Counted from the first letter of the stretch, positions 26,469-35,876 are shown. The stretch: 59,192 bases of DNA from JALHST01 sp038316335 (GCA_038316335.1 JBBQAM010000022.1:1-59192), one strand, 5' to 3'. A program made the numbers and translations. The notes: generated from the sequence alone by a model not told the origin.

Positions 26469-26500
26469 AAAAAAACCAGCTACGAGCGTAGCTGGTTTTT
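26469..26500 (-). terminator. Strong hairpin between dnaE and the DUF2383 gene
   Basis: Arms AAAAACCAGCTAC and GTAGCTGGTTTTT with a four-base loop, flanked by A and T runs. On the minus strand it follows the DUF2383 stop by 21 bases and should stop transcription before dnaE. Confidence 0.9.
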
Positions 26501-26521
26501 CAAGTGTTGGTCACAAACTTA

Positions 26522-26983
26522 TTAGGATACTAGCTCTTCATACACCTTCGATGTTTCCAAAGACTCTTTAATGGCGTCTCTTTGCTTTGTCAGCAAATTC
26601 CGGGTCGATGGCGGTAATACCATGTCGGAATCATTTAAAATCGCATTGTACTCTTTTAAACTCGCTTTCTCGCCACGTTCAATTTCGGCTAAGACTCTTT
26701 CGGTTTCGTTGCTGGAAATTTCCGCCGTTAAATTCATCCACGTCCTATGCAAATCTCCTTTTAAACTACCACCTTTTTCTGGCAATTTGCCATACTCAGT
26801 GATTTCGGCCTTCAATTCATGTCCGAAATTGTAGCGTTGCTGAATTCTTTGTCCAATAAAATCCCTTACCGAAGTAAACTTCGTGTCCATTTTATCCTGT
26901 GCCATTTTGTAGCCTTTTTCAGCATCGTATGTTCTTGTTAATAATTCGTTTAATTTGTTTGAAATTTTTTCTGAATACTTCAT
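26522..26983 (-). CDS. DUF2383 (PA2169-type) four-helix-bundle protein
   Basis: A 153-residue all-helical protein. NELLTRTYDAEKGYKMAQDK and the later HRTWMNLTAEI with ERGEKASLKEYNAIL are typical of the PA2169/DUF2383 family, a ferritin-like four-helix bundle. It lacks an obvious full set of di-iron ligands in the parts I can judge (E21, E74-type and H78-type positions are present but not secure). Members are often induced in stress or stationary phase in other bacteria. Divergently oriented to rpsP; a strong terminator follows. Confidence 0.85.
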   Translation of the reverse strand: MKYSEKISNKLNELLTRTYDAEKGYKMAQDKMDTKFTSVRDFIGQRIQQRYNFGHELKAEITEYGKLPEKGGSLKGDLHRTWMNLTAEISSNETERVLAEIERGEKASLKEYNAILNDSDMVLPPSTRNLLTKQRDAIKESLETSKVYEELVS

Positions 26984-27161
26984 TTATCACTTATCATTTA
27001 AAATCATTATCGTTATTGTCTCTCAATAACTACACTATATAAGTTAACAGAATATGACGTAAATGCAAGTATTTACGGCCTCTTAACCAATATTTAACAA
27101 TTATCCCAAGGCAATGTTAATATCATTAACTTTTAAGGTTCGCATTAGATTTATTTAGATT

Positions 27162-27194
27162 TTGCATGTAGATACCAAGAAAAACTTATATTTG
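27162..27194 (+). promoter_or_regulatory. Promoter of rpsP-rimM
   Basis: TTG at 27162-27164 and TATATTTG at 27187-27194, separated by 22 bases, match the Bacteroidota TTG / TAnnTTTG pattern. The box is 72 bases before the rpsP ATG, leaving room for a leader in which autoregulation could act. The rest of the 26984-27266 gap is AT-rich and holds no gene. Confidence 0.75.
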
Positions 27195-27266
27195 CATCCG
27201 CTTAGAGAAAAGCACCTAAAAAGAATTAATAACAGCGGGTCGTGTACCCCACAAAATTAATGTGAT

Positions 27267-27971
27267 ATGCCAGTAAAGATTCGATTACAGAGACACGGTA
27301 AAAAAGGAAAACCTTTTTATTGGATCGTAGCCGCCGATAGTCGTGCAAAAAGGGATGGTAAATTTTTAGAAAAATTGGGTATCTACAACCCAAACACCAA
27401 TCCAGCAACCATTGAACTTGATGTTGACCATTCGGTGACTTGGTTACAAAATGGAGCGCAACCAACAGATACGGCAAGAGCCATATTATCTTATAAAGGC
27501 GCCCTGATGAAACATCATTTATTAGGTGGTGTTCGCAAAGGAGCCTTGACCGAAGAACAGATGGAAGCGAAATTCAATACTTGGTTGGAAGAAAAGGAAA
27601 ATGCTATTGCCGCTAAAGTTGGCGGATTGGACAAAGCGAAAGCCGATGCCAGGAAAATAGCCCTTGCCGCTGAAAAAGAGGCCAACGAAAAACGCGCATT
27701 GGCTGCAGTTGCTGTAGAAGAACCCGCTGAAACAGCAAATGAAACCGCCGCCGATATCGTTGCACCTACCGAAGATGCTGTTGCTGAATCAACTGAAACG
27801 GTAGAAGAAGTAGTGGCAGCCCCTGCAGAAGTAGTCGTTGAAGAAACGGCAGTAGCGCCTGTAGAAGAAGTTGTTGAAATTGCCGAACCAGCCGAAGGCG
27901 CTGCTGAAAAAACAGCATCGAAAGAAACGAAAGTTGCCTCTGAGGAAGCTACTTCAGGCGAAGAAGAATAA
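27267..27971 (+). CDS. rpsP: 30S ribosomal protein S16 with acidic C-terminal tail
   Basis: A 234-residue S16 of which residues 1-80 are the ribosomal fold (MPVKIRLQRHGKKGKPFYWI, SRAKRDGKFLEKLGIYNPN). Residues 80-150 continue as a helical region, and from about 150 a tail of Ala, Glu, Val and Thr with AEEVVEV-type patterns follows. E. coli S16 has 82 residues, so the extension is about 150 residues; long S16 tails are a Bacteroidota trait of unknown purpose. The gene is 15 bases upstream of rimM. Confidence 0.97.
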   Translation: MPVKIRLQRHGKKGKPFYWIVAADSRAKRDGKFLEKLGIYNPNTNPATIELDVDHSVTWLQNGAQPTDTARAILSYKGALMKHHLLGGVRKGALTEEQMEAKFNTWLEEKENAIAAKVGGLDKAKADARKIALAAEKEANEKRALAAVAVEEPAETANETAADIVAPTEDAVAESTETVEEVVAAPAEVVVEETAVAPVEEVVEIAEPAEGAAEKTASKETKVASEEATSGEEE

Positions 27972-27986
27972 TAATAATACAATACG

Positions 27987-28517
27987 ATGCGCAAAGAAGA
28001 ATGTTTCTATTTGGGCAAAATCGTTTCAAAATACAGTTTTAAAGGGGAAGTCCTAGTAAAGTTAGATACCGACGAACCTGAAATTTACGAAAACATGGAA
28101 TCAGTGTTTGTTCGCCTTTCGGCTGGCAATCTGGTTCCATTTTTTATTCGACGTTGCCGTCTGCACAAATCGAATCTCCTCCGTGTCGATTTTGAAGAAG
28201 TCGTCAATGAAGCAGATGCTGACAGAATTATGGGTTCAGAGTTGTATCTTCCCATAACCTCTTTACCCAAATTATCAGGCAATAGGTTTTATTTTCATGA
28301 AGTGATCGGCTACTCGGTAATCGATAGTATTCATGGAGAGATCGGGAGCATCCTAGCTATCAACGACATGACTTCACAAGCACTTTTTGAAATTGAGAAA
28401 GACGGGAAGCAACTGCTGATTCCTATCAACGATGAGATCATTACCAAAGTTGATCGGGATAACAAGACCATCTATGTAACTTCACCGGATGGCCTCGTTG
28501 AATTGTATCTGGGGTAA
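27987..28517 (+). CDS. rimM: Ribosome maturation factor RimM
   Basis: A 176-residue protein. The N-terminal RimM domain begins CFYLGKIVSKYSFKGEVLVK and includes PFFIRRCRLHKSNLLRVDFE; the C-terminal PRC-barrel part begins YFHEVIGYSVIDSIHGEIGS and ends ITKVDRDNKTIYVTSPDGLVEL. RimM binds S19 and helps 30S head maturation. The rpsP-rimM pairing is nearly universal and supports the call. Confidence 0.95.
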   Translation: MRKEECFYLGKIVSKYSFKGEVLVKLDTDEPEIYENMESVFVRLSAGNLVPFFIRRCRLHKSNLLRVDFEEVVNEADADRIMGSELYLPITSLPKLSGNRFYFHEVIGYSVIDSIHGEIGSILAINDMTSQALFEIEKDGKQLLIPINDEIITKVDRDNKTIYVTSPDGLVELYLG

Positions 28518-28612
28518 GCCACTTCGTTGCTTTAAATTTTTAGCCTCCATACACACATTTTACAGGTCAAAAAAATCTAAATGCGACCTGTTCAACGTAT
28601 GTAAAAACGATC

Positions 28613-28620
28613 TACATTTG
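28613..28620 (+). promoter_or_regulatory. -7 promoter box before the SET-domain gene
   Basis: TACATTTG matches TAnnTTTG exactly and lies 24 bases before the ATG at 28645. A perfect TTG at the right distance is missing (TTC in CTGTTC is nearest), so the promoter may be weak or activator-dependent. Confidence 0.5.
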
Positions 28621-28644
28621 AACCGTTTTAATCGCACATAATTT

Positions 28645-29238
28645 ATGATACATCCGAATACCGAATTGCGCTTTATTAACAAGGAAATAGGGCATGGCGT
28701 TGTTGCTACCGAACTAATTCCGGCAGGTACCATCACATGGGTATTAGATCGGCTTGATCGTGAATTTACCCCCGAACAATTTCATGGCATGGAATCGCTT
28801 TATAAGAATATCCTTGATATCTACGCCTACAGAAACAACAAAGGAAACTTCATTTTATGTTGGGACAATAGCCGTTATATCAATCATAGTTTTAATGCAA
28901 ATTGTCTGACCACGGCCTATGACTTTGAAATAGCCATTCGTGATATACAGCCCGGCGAGCAGTTAACCGACGATTATGGCTATTTGAATATCCTAGAGCC
29001 TTTTGAAGCCGTTGATGAGGGTACTGAACGAAAAATCGTGTACCCAGATGACCTATTGAATTATCATCATGAATGGGATCATAAGTTGTTGCAGGTTTTT
29101 GGAAAAATCCCGAAAATGGAACAACCTTTGAAAGCCTTGATATCCCAAAAACTGTGGAGCGAAATTATCGCCATATCCGATGGGAAAATGAAAATGGACT
29201 CCATTCTAAAAAACCATTATCAAAACGGCAGTATCTAA
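28645..29238 (+). CDS. SET-domain protein (putative lysine methyltransferase)
   Basis: A 197-residue protein. The SET fold is seen in GHGVVATELIPAGTITWV near the start, the catalytic-type SRYINHSFNANC (NHS motif for S-adenosylmethionine binding, around residues 74-85) and GEQLTDDYGYLN, whose tyrosine is the usual catalytic one. Eukaryotes use SET proteins to methylate histones; bacterial targets are rarely known. Zinc-binding post-SET cysteines are absent. Residues 130-197 are helical. It stands alone after rimM and is convergent with the sugar isomerase gene. Confidence 0.88.
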   Translation: MIHPNTELRFINKEIGHGVVATELIPAGTITWVLDRLDREFTPEQFHGMESLYKNILDIYAYRNNKGNFILCWDNSRYINHSFNANCLTTAYDFEIAIRDIQPGEQLTDDYGYLNILEPFEAVDEGTERKIVYPDDLLNYHHEWDHKLLQVFGKIPKMEQPLKALISQKLWSEIIAISDGKMKMDSILKNHYQNGSI

Positions 29239-29275
29239 CAGCCATCAATCGATTGAGCTGCGAGGAATAATGCAA

Positions 29276-30316
29276 TTAAGACAAGCAGGTCCTGCAGAAT
29301 TCCAAACATCGTTTGACCTCATCAACAGGATTCGAACCCTCCGGAATTTCATATTCCAATTCGATCGTGGCAGGAAATTTATAATTGTTATCCCGCATAG
29401 TCTGAAGCGCTTGGGCTATTGGGGTATCACCGGTACCCCAAAGGACATTTCCTTTACCATGTTCCGGATTTTGCCGATCTTTTATGTGCATGCTTAAAAT
29501 TCGGTCGTGCTTGGCCTTAATAAATTCAAGGGGAGTGGTGTTTCCTGCGGCTACAAAGTGACCTAGGTCAAGATTGACTGCATTAAATTTTGATTGTTCC
29601 AAGGCTACATCCCAAAAAGTCGGAGTCTGTTGTTCATGGCCATGATATGCCGCATAAATACCATGCTTTTCGCCCATTTCGCCTAATTTTTTCGTCCAAG
29701 CATCATCACTAGGATGTTCTAGCGTAACATGACTAGCACCCAACGCCTTTGCCGCCCGCATGCCCCAATCAATTTCGGCATCGGTGTTTTGCTTGCCAAA
29801 GGCATTTGGCTTGAAGGCATAAATAGTCACCCCGGCATCATTATACATTTTGCGCAATTCTTCGAACTTATCCATAGAGACCGCTGCCCGCCATGCGGCG
29901 ACTTCTTTGTTATAGGCTTCCATTTTTGTCTGCATCCCGGTCATTTCCTTCTCCTGTGTCTCACTTAATTTCCCTTCCCTCTTGGCACGCATCAGTCCGT
30001 AATATGCTCTTACATCCACCGGATTTTCAGGTTTACCGGCATAGGTTTCAGCAGGATCGCCCATTAATTCGACGGCATTCACACCCGAATCCAAAATATA
30101 TTGCAAGGTAGCCTCGGCGCTTTGGTCGGGCATGCTTCGAAACGAGTAGGTGATTAGGCCGATCTGTACGCCGTTTATTACCGAATTGGGCCTTTTGAAC
30201 GAACTGTGCCGTTTCATCCCAAAAAGTGAAGGCCCGATAAGGGCGGTCCCGGCCGCCAATGCAGCCGTGTTCCCTAGAAATCTTCTTCTACCGAGTAGGT
30301 TGTTCTTAGTTTTCAT
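29276..30316 (-). CDS. Exported sugar phosphate isomerase/epimerase (TIM barrel)
   Basis: A 346-residue protein with a twin-arginine type leader (GRRRFLGNTAALAAGTALIG). The body is an AP-endonuclease-2/xylose-isomerase-like TIM barrel: QIGLITYSFRSM, VNAVELMGDPAE, VNLDLGHFVAAG (metal-site D and H), ILSMHIKDRQNPEHGKG and PATIELEYEIPEG. This is a common periplasmic partner of Gfo/Idh oxidoreductases and DUF1080 hydrolases in Bacteroidota. It is 35 bases downstream of the PVC-type cytochrome gene on the same strand, so the two form an operon. The actual substrate is unknown. Confidence 0.9.
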   Translation of the reverse strand: MKTKNNLLGRRRFLGNTAALAAGTALIGPSLFGMKRHSSFKRPNSVINGVQIGLITYSFRSMPDQSAEATLQYILDSGVNAVELMGDPAETYAGKPENPVDVRAYYGLMRAKREGKLSETQEKEMTGMQTKMEAYNKEVAAWRAAVSMDKFEELRKMYNDAGVTIYAFKPNAFGKQNTDAEIDWGMRAAKALGASHVTLEHPSDDAWTKKLGEMGEKHGIYAAYHGHEQQTPTFWDVALEQSKFNAVNLDLGHFVAAGNTTPLEFIKAKHDRILSMHIKDRQNPEHGKGNVLWGTGDTPIAQALQTMRDNNYKFPATIELEYEIPEGSNPVDEVKRCLEFCRTCLS

Positions 30317-30351
30317 TTTTCTTTGTTTTTCTATTCGTTGCTACCGTTATT

Positions 30352-33156
30352 TTAATTTATGGATTTTGCAGTTTTTTGAACGGCAAAAAGTTTCATTTGT
30401 CGAATCGACCAAGGTGTTATATCCTCGCTTTCAACGTTTTCGAGTAAGGTGATTCGCAGGAATTTTACCTGAACGGGATCGACCCGAATTGCGATATCCT
30501 CTTGTGTTCCTTTCGCTTGTGCAATCGGTTTAAAATTCGAACCATCCATCGAAACCTCAACTTTAAAGTCCCTTGGAAAAGTCTGGATGGGCGGTGGTGC
30601 ATCCGGGCGCCATCCTCGACGAATGGGTGGGGCATTAAATTGAACTTCACTTAAATAGGTAGGTTTTGGCAATTCTATCTGAAACCACATGCCTTTTTTC
30701 TGGGCTTCCCCAGTCGTCCATCCTTCAAAATTAAATGCACTTAGTGGTGATGCCGTGCCTCCAATTCGCGTTGGGGCCGAATTGCTGGCCGTTATTTTCC
30801 AGGCACTTGTAGGTACCAGTGATTGGGGTACGGCGTTTTCCAATTCATCATACTGGTAGGGGCCGGTTTTATCGGCCGACTTCTTTCGAATGGCCGCCAC
30901 ATCATCGGTAGAAACCATCCCGGCCTCATTGGTCAGGTTCATTCTTATATAAGACGCTACGTCGGCAATCCATTCATCAGATTGGTCTTGCATGCCAACC
31001 ATAATGGCCCCTGGATAGGTAGTGCCATCAATGGGGCCTTCCAATCCGTGCAAAAGAGTCCTTATGACATATTCAGGATGTGACTGTACCCTGGGCGACC
31101 CGGTCAATGGCGGCGCCATTATGGCCCCCTTGCCCAAAGGTGTCCCAGTACCGTCGATTCCATGGCACTGCACACATAATTCGTTGAATATCACTGCACC
31201 TCGTTCCAAGACCTCCTGTTGCGCCATAGTTAAATCAGGGCCTGAATTAATTCCAAAACCCCTCATTTCCGCAGGATTTAAAATTTGCTCCCCTACCAAT
31301 TGAATCCCTTTGGCGGTATTTTTTTTCATTATAGATCGTATTTCCTCTTTCAAATTAGGCACTTCCAACACTTTGGCGGTGAGCATGGCCTGTATGGCAA
31401 CGTCCACATTCGGATCATTCATCAGCCTGAAATACCCCTCTGAGAAACTTTTATTACCCGCTTTGTATAAGGTTTCACTGACCCGTAAGGCCTGAATTCG
31501 CATCCGTGGATTGGGATCATTTAACTGTTCATTTACCAATTCTGGGGTTAAGGCACCTAGGCCTTCCAGGCTCCAGAGTGCATGAAAGCGGGCAAAAAGC
31601 TTTTTATTTTTACGCACTACCGCTTCCAATTTCGGAACGATACTTTGGTCTTTTGACAATACGATCAATTGTTGTGCCTTATCGCGCCACCAGCCATTGG
31701 GGTGGCCCAAATAGGATATCAACTTTTCCGGACTTTCGTCCAACATTTTCGGGGTCTCCGTATCGCGTGATTCCGAATCGTGCGTTATCCGCCAAATACG
31801 GCCTAGGCCGGTTACTTTGTCAAGCTGGTATTGCTCGATTTTTGCACGAAGATAAGTGCCTTTCTGCGCCCATTGCCCTTCTTGTATGATGCCGTGGTAC
31901 ATATCAACCACATAGAGGGTTCCATCAGGGGCAGTGGCCATATCAACAGGTCGAAAAAGGGGGTCGGTAGAACGTAAAAATTCCGACTTTTGATCTTGAT
32001 AGACATTGTGTAAAGTAGTAAGGCCTTCGGATACGACAGGATTTATTTGGCGTACGATACGGGCTACCGGTTCGCCATAAAAATACTGGCCATAGAGCTC
32101 ATCGGGAAGTCGGTCCCCACGATAGATGTCATTACCGGCCGCACCCGTTACCCGATTCAAAGAGCCATCTGGGGCACGCACCTCGTCCATTCCGCCTTGT
32201 AAATCGGCTATTTTTATGGGCGCGCCATACGGAATATCGAAGCCCTCGGCGAATTGATTCTCCACCGTAAAATTGCCATAATGAATCGGAAATTGAAAAT
32301 AGGAAGGAACCCCACTCGCCCCACCCTGAAACCAAAGTTTTCCATCGTCATCTTGTGCTACTCCCCATTGTGCCCTATTAAAACCCGTTTTTTCGCGTAT
32401 TACGCCACCCGGTGTCTCACGAACCCTAAAAGCATTTACAGTACTATACAACCAATTGTCCATACCCCAATACATAAAGGCCTGCTGGTGTTCAACATTT
32501 CCTGAACGGCCATATTTGTTGGTAAAAAATTCCTTTTTATCTGCTTTGCCGTCTCCATTGGTATCGGTGTATTTATAGACATTGTCGGCATCGGACTCCA
32601 TTGTTAAAATACAATCTTTACCATATGGCAGTACAAAGCGGGGGAAAATAAGACTATCCACGAAAACGGTGCCCGTTTCATAAACCCCATCGTTATCCTT
32701 GTCTTCCCAGCGTGATATCCTGCTGGCTGGATTCAATTCCCCATCAGAATCGGCCGTCAACATGTAGGTCCTCAGTTCAAGTACGAACATGCGCCCATTC
32801 CCATCAAAAGCGATGGCTCCCGGTTGATCGATCTGTGGCTCGGTCAGTACGGCCTCGATATGATACCCATCAGGTAAAAGCAACTGCTTGGCCTCCTCTG
32901 AAGGATAGAGCGGCAAAACCGGGTTTTTGGGATCCAGATCGATCCCTTTCCAATTTTCGTCTTCCGGGTCGGCATCTTCTGGTAGCAGTATCTTAGGAAG
33001 GGTATCCGACATCGATGCCACTACCTTTTCTACTGGATCCACGACCTTTGGTTTGGGCGTGCAGGATGCTAATAGGAGTATAAGAAAAACAAGGGCCTTC
33101 GATTTCCCTATGAAGAATGCGTTGCTTCCTCGGTTAATGCAAATTTGAAAGGACAT
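30352..33156 (-). CDS. PVC-type heme-binding membrane dehydrogenase-like lipoprotein
   Basis: A 934-residue lipoprotein (lipobox LLLASC). Residues about 90-480 form a beta-propeller of the Pirellula/Verrucomicrobium putative membrane-bound dehydrogenase family (PDGYHIEAVLTEPQIDQPG, DNWLYSTVNAFRVRE). HEAT-like helical repeats follow (LARFHALWSLEGLGALTPEL region). A cytochrome c heme site CVQCH is near 660 and a discoidin-like domain closes the protein (VQFNAPPIRRGWRPDA). Such proteins probably pass electrons from sugar or alcohol oxidation to a heme. I start at the ATG at 33156; a longer frame to 33294 would overlap the divergent Dabb gene. Confidence 0.88.
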   Translation of the reverse strand: MSFQICINRGSNAFFIGKSKALVFLILLLASCTPKPKVVDPVEKVVASMSDTLPKILLPEDADPEDENWKGIDLDPKNPVLPLYPSEEAKQLLLPDGYHIEAVLTEPQIDQPGAIAFDGNGRMFVLELRTYMLTADSDGELNPASRISRWEDKDNDGVYETGTVFVDSLIFPRFVLPYGKDCILTMESDADNVYKYTDTNGDGKADKKEFFTNKYGRSGNVEHQQAFMYWGMDNWLYSTVNAFRVRETPGGVIREKTGFNRAQWGVAQDDDGKLWFQGGASGVPSYFQFPIHYGNFTVENQFAEGFDIPYGAPIKIADLQGGMDEVRAPDGSLNRVTGAAGNDIYRGDRLPDELYGQYFYGEPVARIVRQINPVVSEGLTTLHNVYQDQKSEFLRSTDPLFRPVDMATAPDGTLYVVDMYHGIIQEGQWAQKGTYLRAKIEQYQLDKVTGLGRIWRITHDSESRDTETPKMLDESPEKLISYLGHPNGWWRDKAQQLIVLSKDQSIVPKLEAVVRKNKKLFARFHALWSLEGLGALTPELVNEQLNDPNPRMRIQALRVSETLYKAGNKSFSEGYFRLMNDPNVDVAIQAMLTAKVLEVPNLKEEIRSIMKKNTAKGIQLVGEQILNPAEMRGFGINSGPDLTMAQQEVLERGAVIFNELCVQCHGIDGTGTPLGKGAIMAPPLTGSPRVQSHPEYVIRTLLHGLEGPIDGTTYPGAIMVGMQDQSDEWIADVASYIRMNLTNEAGMVSTDDVAAIRKKSADKTGPYQYDELENAVPQSLVPTSAWKITASNSAPTRIGGTASPLSAFNFEGWTTGEAQKKGMWFQIELPKPTYLSEVQFNAPPIRRGWRPDAPPPIQTFPRDFKVEVSMDGSNFKPIAQAKGTQEDIAIRVDPVQVKFLRITLLENVESEDITPWSIRQMKLFAVQKTAKSIN

Positions 33157-33241
33157 AGATCGGCAAATTAAACATCTGAATCTATGAAAATTAAGTATAT
33201 TCATGGCAACAAACAAAGTTTTTAATGTAAAATAGAAAATC

Positions 33242-33553
33242 ATGGGTATGATCGCACACTCGGTTCTTTTCAAATTGAAGTATGACGGTGACACTCCTTA
33301 CGAAAAGAAATTTCTACAAGCTGCGCATCGACTTGCGCGTATTCCTGGAGTGCAAAACCTACATTGTTACCGTCAAACCAATAAAAAGAATAGATTCGAC
33401 TTCGGGATAGCCATGGAATTTGCGTCCCAAGAGGCGTATGAGATCTATAACAAACATCCACAGCACATTGACTTTATTAAGGAATTTTGGATTCCTCGAG
33501 TACAGGAATTTTTGGAAATAGATTACGAACCGATTGCTCCAATCGATTTGTAA
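33242..33553 (+). CDS. Dabb-family (stress-responsive A/B barrel) protein
   Basis: A 103-residue protein with the dimeric alpha-beta barrel pattern: MIAHSVLFKLKYD, then ALIPGVQ-like RIPGVQNLHCYRQ and the FDFGIAMEFASQEAYEIYNKHPQH stretch ending VQEFLEIDYEPI. Dabb proteins are small enzymes or ligand binders (for example in polyketide cyclisation or stress). It is divergent from the heme protein gene and 48 bases upstream of the sulfatase. Its substrate cannot be told. Confidence 0.88.
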   Translation: MGMIAHSVLFKLKYDGDTPYEKKFLQAAHRLARIPGVQNLHCYRQTNKKNRFDFGIAMEFASQEAYEIYNKHPQHIDFIKEFWIPRVQEFLEIDYEPIAPIDL

Positions 33554-33600
33554 TGGCACTCCGTAACATTAAAATAAACCTTTAATTTTATACAAGTAGC

Positions 33601-35052
33601 ATGCTAAAATTGCCGAGAATCGTATTATTCGCACATTTTTCGATACTTGTCATCGCGTGTAAAGGTACATCGGAAAAACCACCGGTGGCCGAACAACGGC
33701 CTCCCAATGTGGTATTGATCTTTACCGACGACCAGGGATATCAAGATATCGGGGTTTTCGGTTCGCCAGACATTGAAACACCGAATCTTGACCAAATGGC
33801 CAAGGAAGGTGTGCGGCTTACAAGCTTCTATGCGGCCCAGGCCGTTTGTTCGGCGTCGCGGGCGGGAATCCTGACCGGCTGCTATCCGAATCGTATCGGG
33901 ATCCATAACGCCTTAATGCCCAATAGCCCGGTAGGGTTGAACCTAGAAGAGACTACCGTGGCCGAAATGTTGAAACAAAACGGGTATGCCACCGCCATTT
34001 TTGGCAAATGGCATCTTGGCGACCACCCAAAATACATGCCCAACAAACAAGGATTCGATGAGTTTTTCGGCATCCCCTATTCCAATGATATGTGGCCTCT
34101 TCATCCACAACAAGGGACGTTGTTCAATTTTGGGCCGTTGCCTTTATATGAAAATGAAACCGTGATAGATACCCTTACCGATCAGACACAACTCACCACC
34201 CAAATAACTGATCATAGTGTCGATTTTATTCAACGAAACAAGAACAATCCTTTCTTCCTGTATGTCGCCCATCCACAGCCACATGTGCCCCTATTCGTAT
34301 CCAATAAATTCAAGGGTAGTTCAAAACGAGGTCTTTATGGCGACGTAATCATGGAAATCGACTGGTCGGTGGGCCAAATTTTAGAGGCCCTGAAAGAGAA
34401 CGGAATCGATGAAAATACACTTGTTATTTTTACCTCCGATAACGGACCTTGGCTGGCATACGGAAACCATGTGGGAAGTGCCTTGCCCTTTCGGGAAGGC
34501 AAAGGTACCGCTTGGGAAGGTGGCCAGCGGGAACCCTTTATCATTCGATATCCCCATCTATTGAGCCCGAATAGATCGATCGACATTCCAATGATGGCGA
34601 TCGACATCCTGCCGACCATCGCCGAAGTTACACACACCTCCCTTCCCGACAAAACAATCGATGGTCGAAGTGTTTGGAAAATTTTGACCGGCGAAAGTAA
34701 GGATAGTCCTCAGGAGGCCTACTTCTTTTATTACAAGGTCAACGAATTACAAGGGGTGCGTTATGGGAAATGGAAACTCTATTTTCCGCATACCTATCGA
34801 ACAATGCAAGGACAAGTACCTGGCAAAGACGGTTTGCCAGGTGAATACAACTATGTGGCCCTAAAAGAATTAGCGCTTTATGACGTATCGAGAGACCCTA
34901 GTGAAACAAAAAATGTCGCCATGGATTACCCCGACATAGTAGAAAAAATAAATCAACTCGCCGATACCATGCGTCATAGATTGGGCGATTCGCTGTTGGA
35001 TATAAAAGGTTCGGAAACCAGGGCGGCAGGTTCGGTAGAAGTTCTTCAATAA
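33601..35052 (+). CDS. Arylsulfatase A-like lipoprotein sulfatase
   Basis: A 483-residue sulfatase of family S1 with lipobox LVIAC (cysteine 20). VVLIFTDDQGYQDIG supplies the metal aspartates D43-D44, and VCSASRAGILTG contains the C83-x-S-x-R motif whose cysteine is converted to formylglycine. TSDNGPW and FREGKGTAWEGGQREPF are the later family motifs. Lipid anchoring places it in the periplasm or at the surface. Natural targets may be sulfated algal glycans (inference). Nothing in the window encodes the formylglycine-generating enzyme. Confidence 0.93.
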   Translation: MLKLPRIVLFAHFSILVIACKGTSEKPPVAEQRPPNVVLIFTDDQGYQDIGVFGSPDIETPNLDQMAKEGVRLTSFYAAQAVCSASRAGILTGCYPNRIGIHNALMPNSPVGLNLEETTVAEMLKQNGYATAIFGKWHLGDHPKYMPNKQGFDEFFGIPYSNDMWPLHPQQGTLFNFGPLPLYENETVIDTLTDQTQLTTQITDHSVDFIQRNKNNPFFLYVAHPQPHVPLFVSNKFKGSSKRGLYGDVIMEIDWSVGQILEALKENGIDENTLVIFTSDNGPWLAYGNHVGSALPFREGKGTAWEGGQREPFIIRYPHLLSPNRSIDIPMMAIDILPTIAEVTHTSLPDKTIDGRSVWKILTGESKDSPQEAYFFYYKVNELQGVRYGKWKLYFPHTYRTMQGQVPGKDGLPGEYNYVALKELALYDVSRDPSETKNVAMDYPDIVEKINQLADTMRHRLGDSLLDIKGSETRAAGSVEVLQ

Positions 35053-35156
35053 ACAGTACACCGTATTAAAGATATTTAGCGTATTGAAAGTTAGCAAAAC
35101 GCAGGTGCAAAAAGCCAACACCATTATTTGAACGTATTCTCACTAACCCGTAGCGC

Positions 35157-35867
35157 ATGAACCCCTTTCGTTTTAAACAATTCACGATCCATCAAGATAG
35201 CTGTGCCATGAAAGTTGGCACCGATGGCGTACTTCTAGGCGCTTGGACATCGTTGATCAATCAACCTGACCGCATTCTTGATATCGGAGCTGGCACAGGT
35301 CTAATCGCCTTGATGCTCGCCCAAAGAAGTGCTGCCGAACTAATAGACGCAATAGAAATCGATGCAGAGGCCTATGGTCAATGCGTTGCCAATTTTGAAG
35401 CTTCGGCATGGGCCGATCGGCTCTTCTGCTATCATGCAGGACTAGATGAATTCGTAGATGAAATGGATGAAAAATACGATCTTATTATTTCTAATCCACC
35501 CTTTTATGCTGAAGACGTTCCGAGCGGCAAGAAGTCAAGGGACCTGGCCCGTCAGAATCAATCGCTCCCTTTCGACGAGTTGCTTGACGGCGTAGCAGGC
35601 CTACTTGCGAGCGCTGGTACTTTTTCGACCATCCTGCCTTATAAGGAAGAAGACCGATTCATATCGCTCGCATCGAACGTTGATTTATTCCCACAAAAAA
35701 TAGTGCATGTCAAAGGTCATGCAACCGCTGATATCAAGCGAAGTCTATTGGAATTTGGTTTTGAGAAAAACGTCATAACGCGAGGAACACTGACCATAGA
35801 GCTAGGAAGACATCAGTACACCCCCGAATATATTGCCATGACCAAGGATTTTTATCTGAAGCTATAA
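35157..35867 (+). CDS. trmN6: tRNA1(Val) adenine(37)-N6-methyltransferase
   Basis: A 236-residue class I methyltransferase. It has FRFKQFTIHQDSCAMKVGTD at the start, the SAM-binding motif LDIGAGTGLIALML, an acidic loop AIEIDAEA and the N6-adenine motif IISNPPFYAED (NPPF). It matches E. coli YfiC/TrmN6, which modifies A37 of tRNA-Val. It is preceded by a 104-base gap and is convergent with the DDAH-like gene, with only nine bases between the stops. Confidence 0.92.
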   Translation: MNPFRFKQFTIHQDSCAMKVGTDGVLLGAWTSLINQPDRILDIGAGTGLIALMLAQRSAAELIDAIEIDAEAYGQCVANFEASAWADRLFCYHAGLDEFVDEMDEKYDLIISNPPFYAEDVPSGKKSRDLARQNQSLPFDELLDGVAGLLASAGTFSTILPYKEEDRFISLASNVDLFPQKIVHVKGHATADIKRSLLEFGFEKNVITRGTLTIELGRHQYTPEYIAMTKDFYLKL

Positions 35868-35876
35868 AATTCCCGA

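Noticed and set aside
33157..33294. Longer N-terminus of the PVC heme protein
   Set aside because: It would overlap the divergent Dabb gene and put about 46 residues before the signal peptide.
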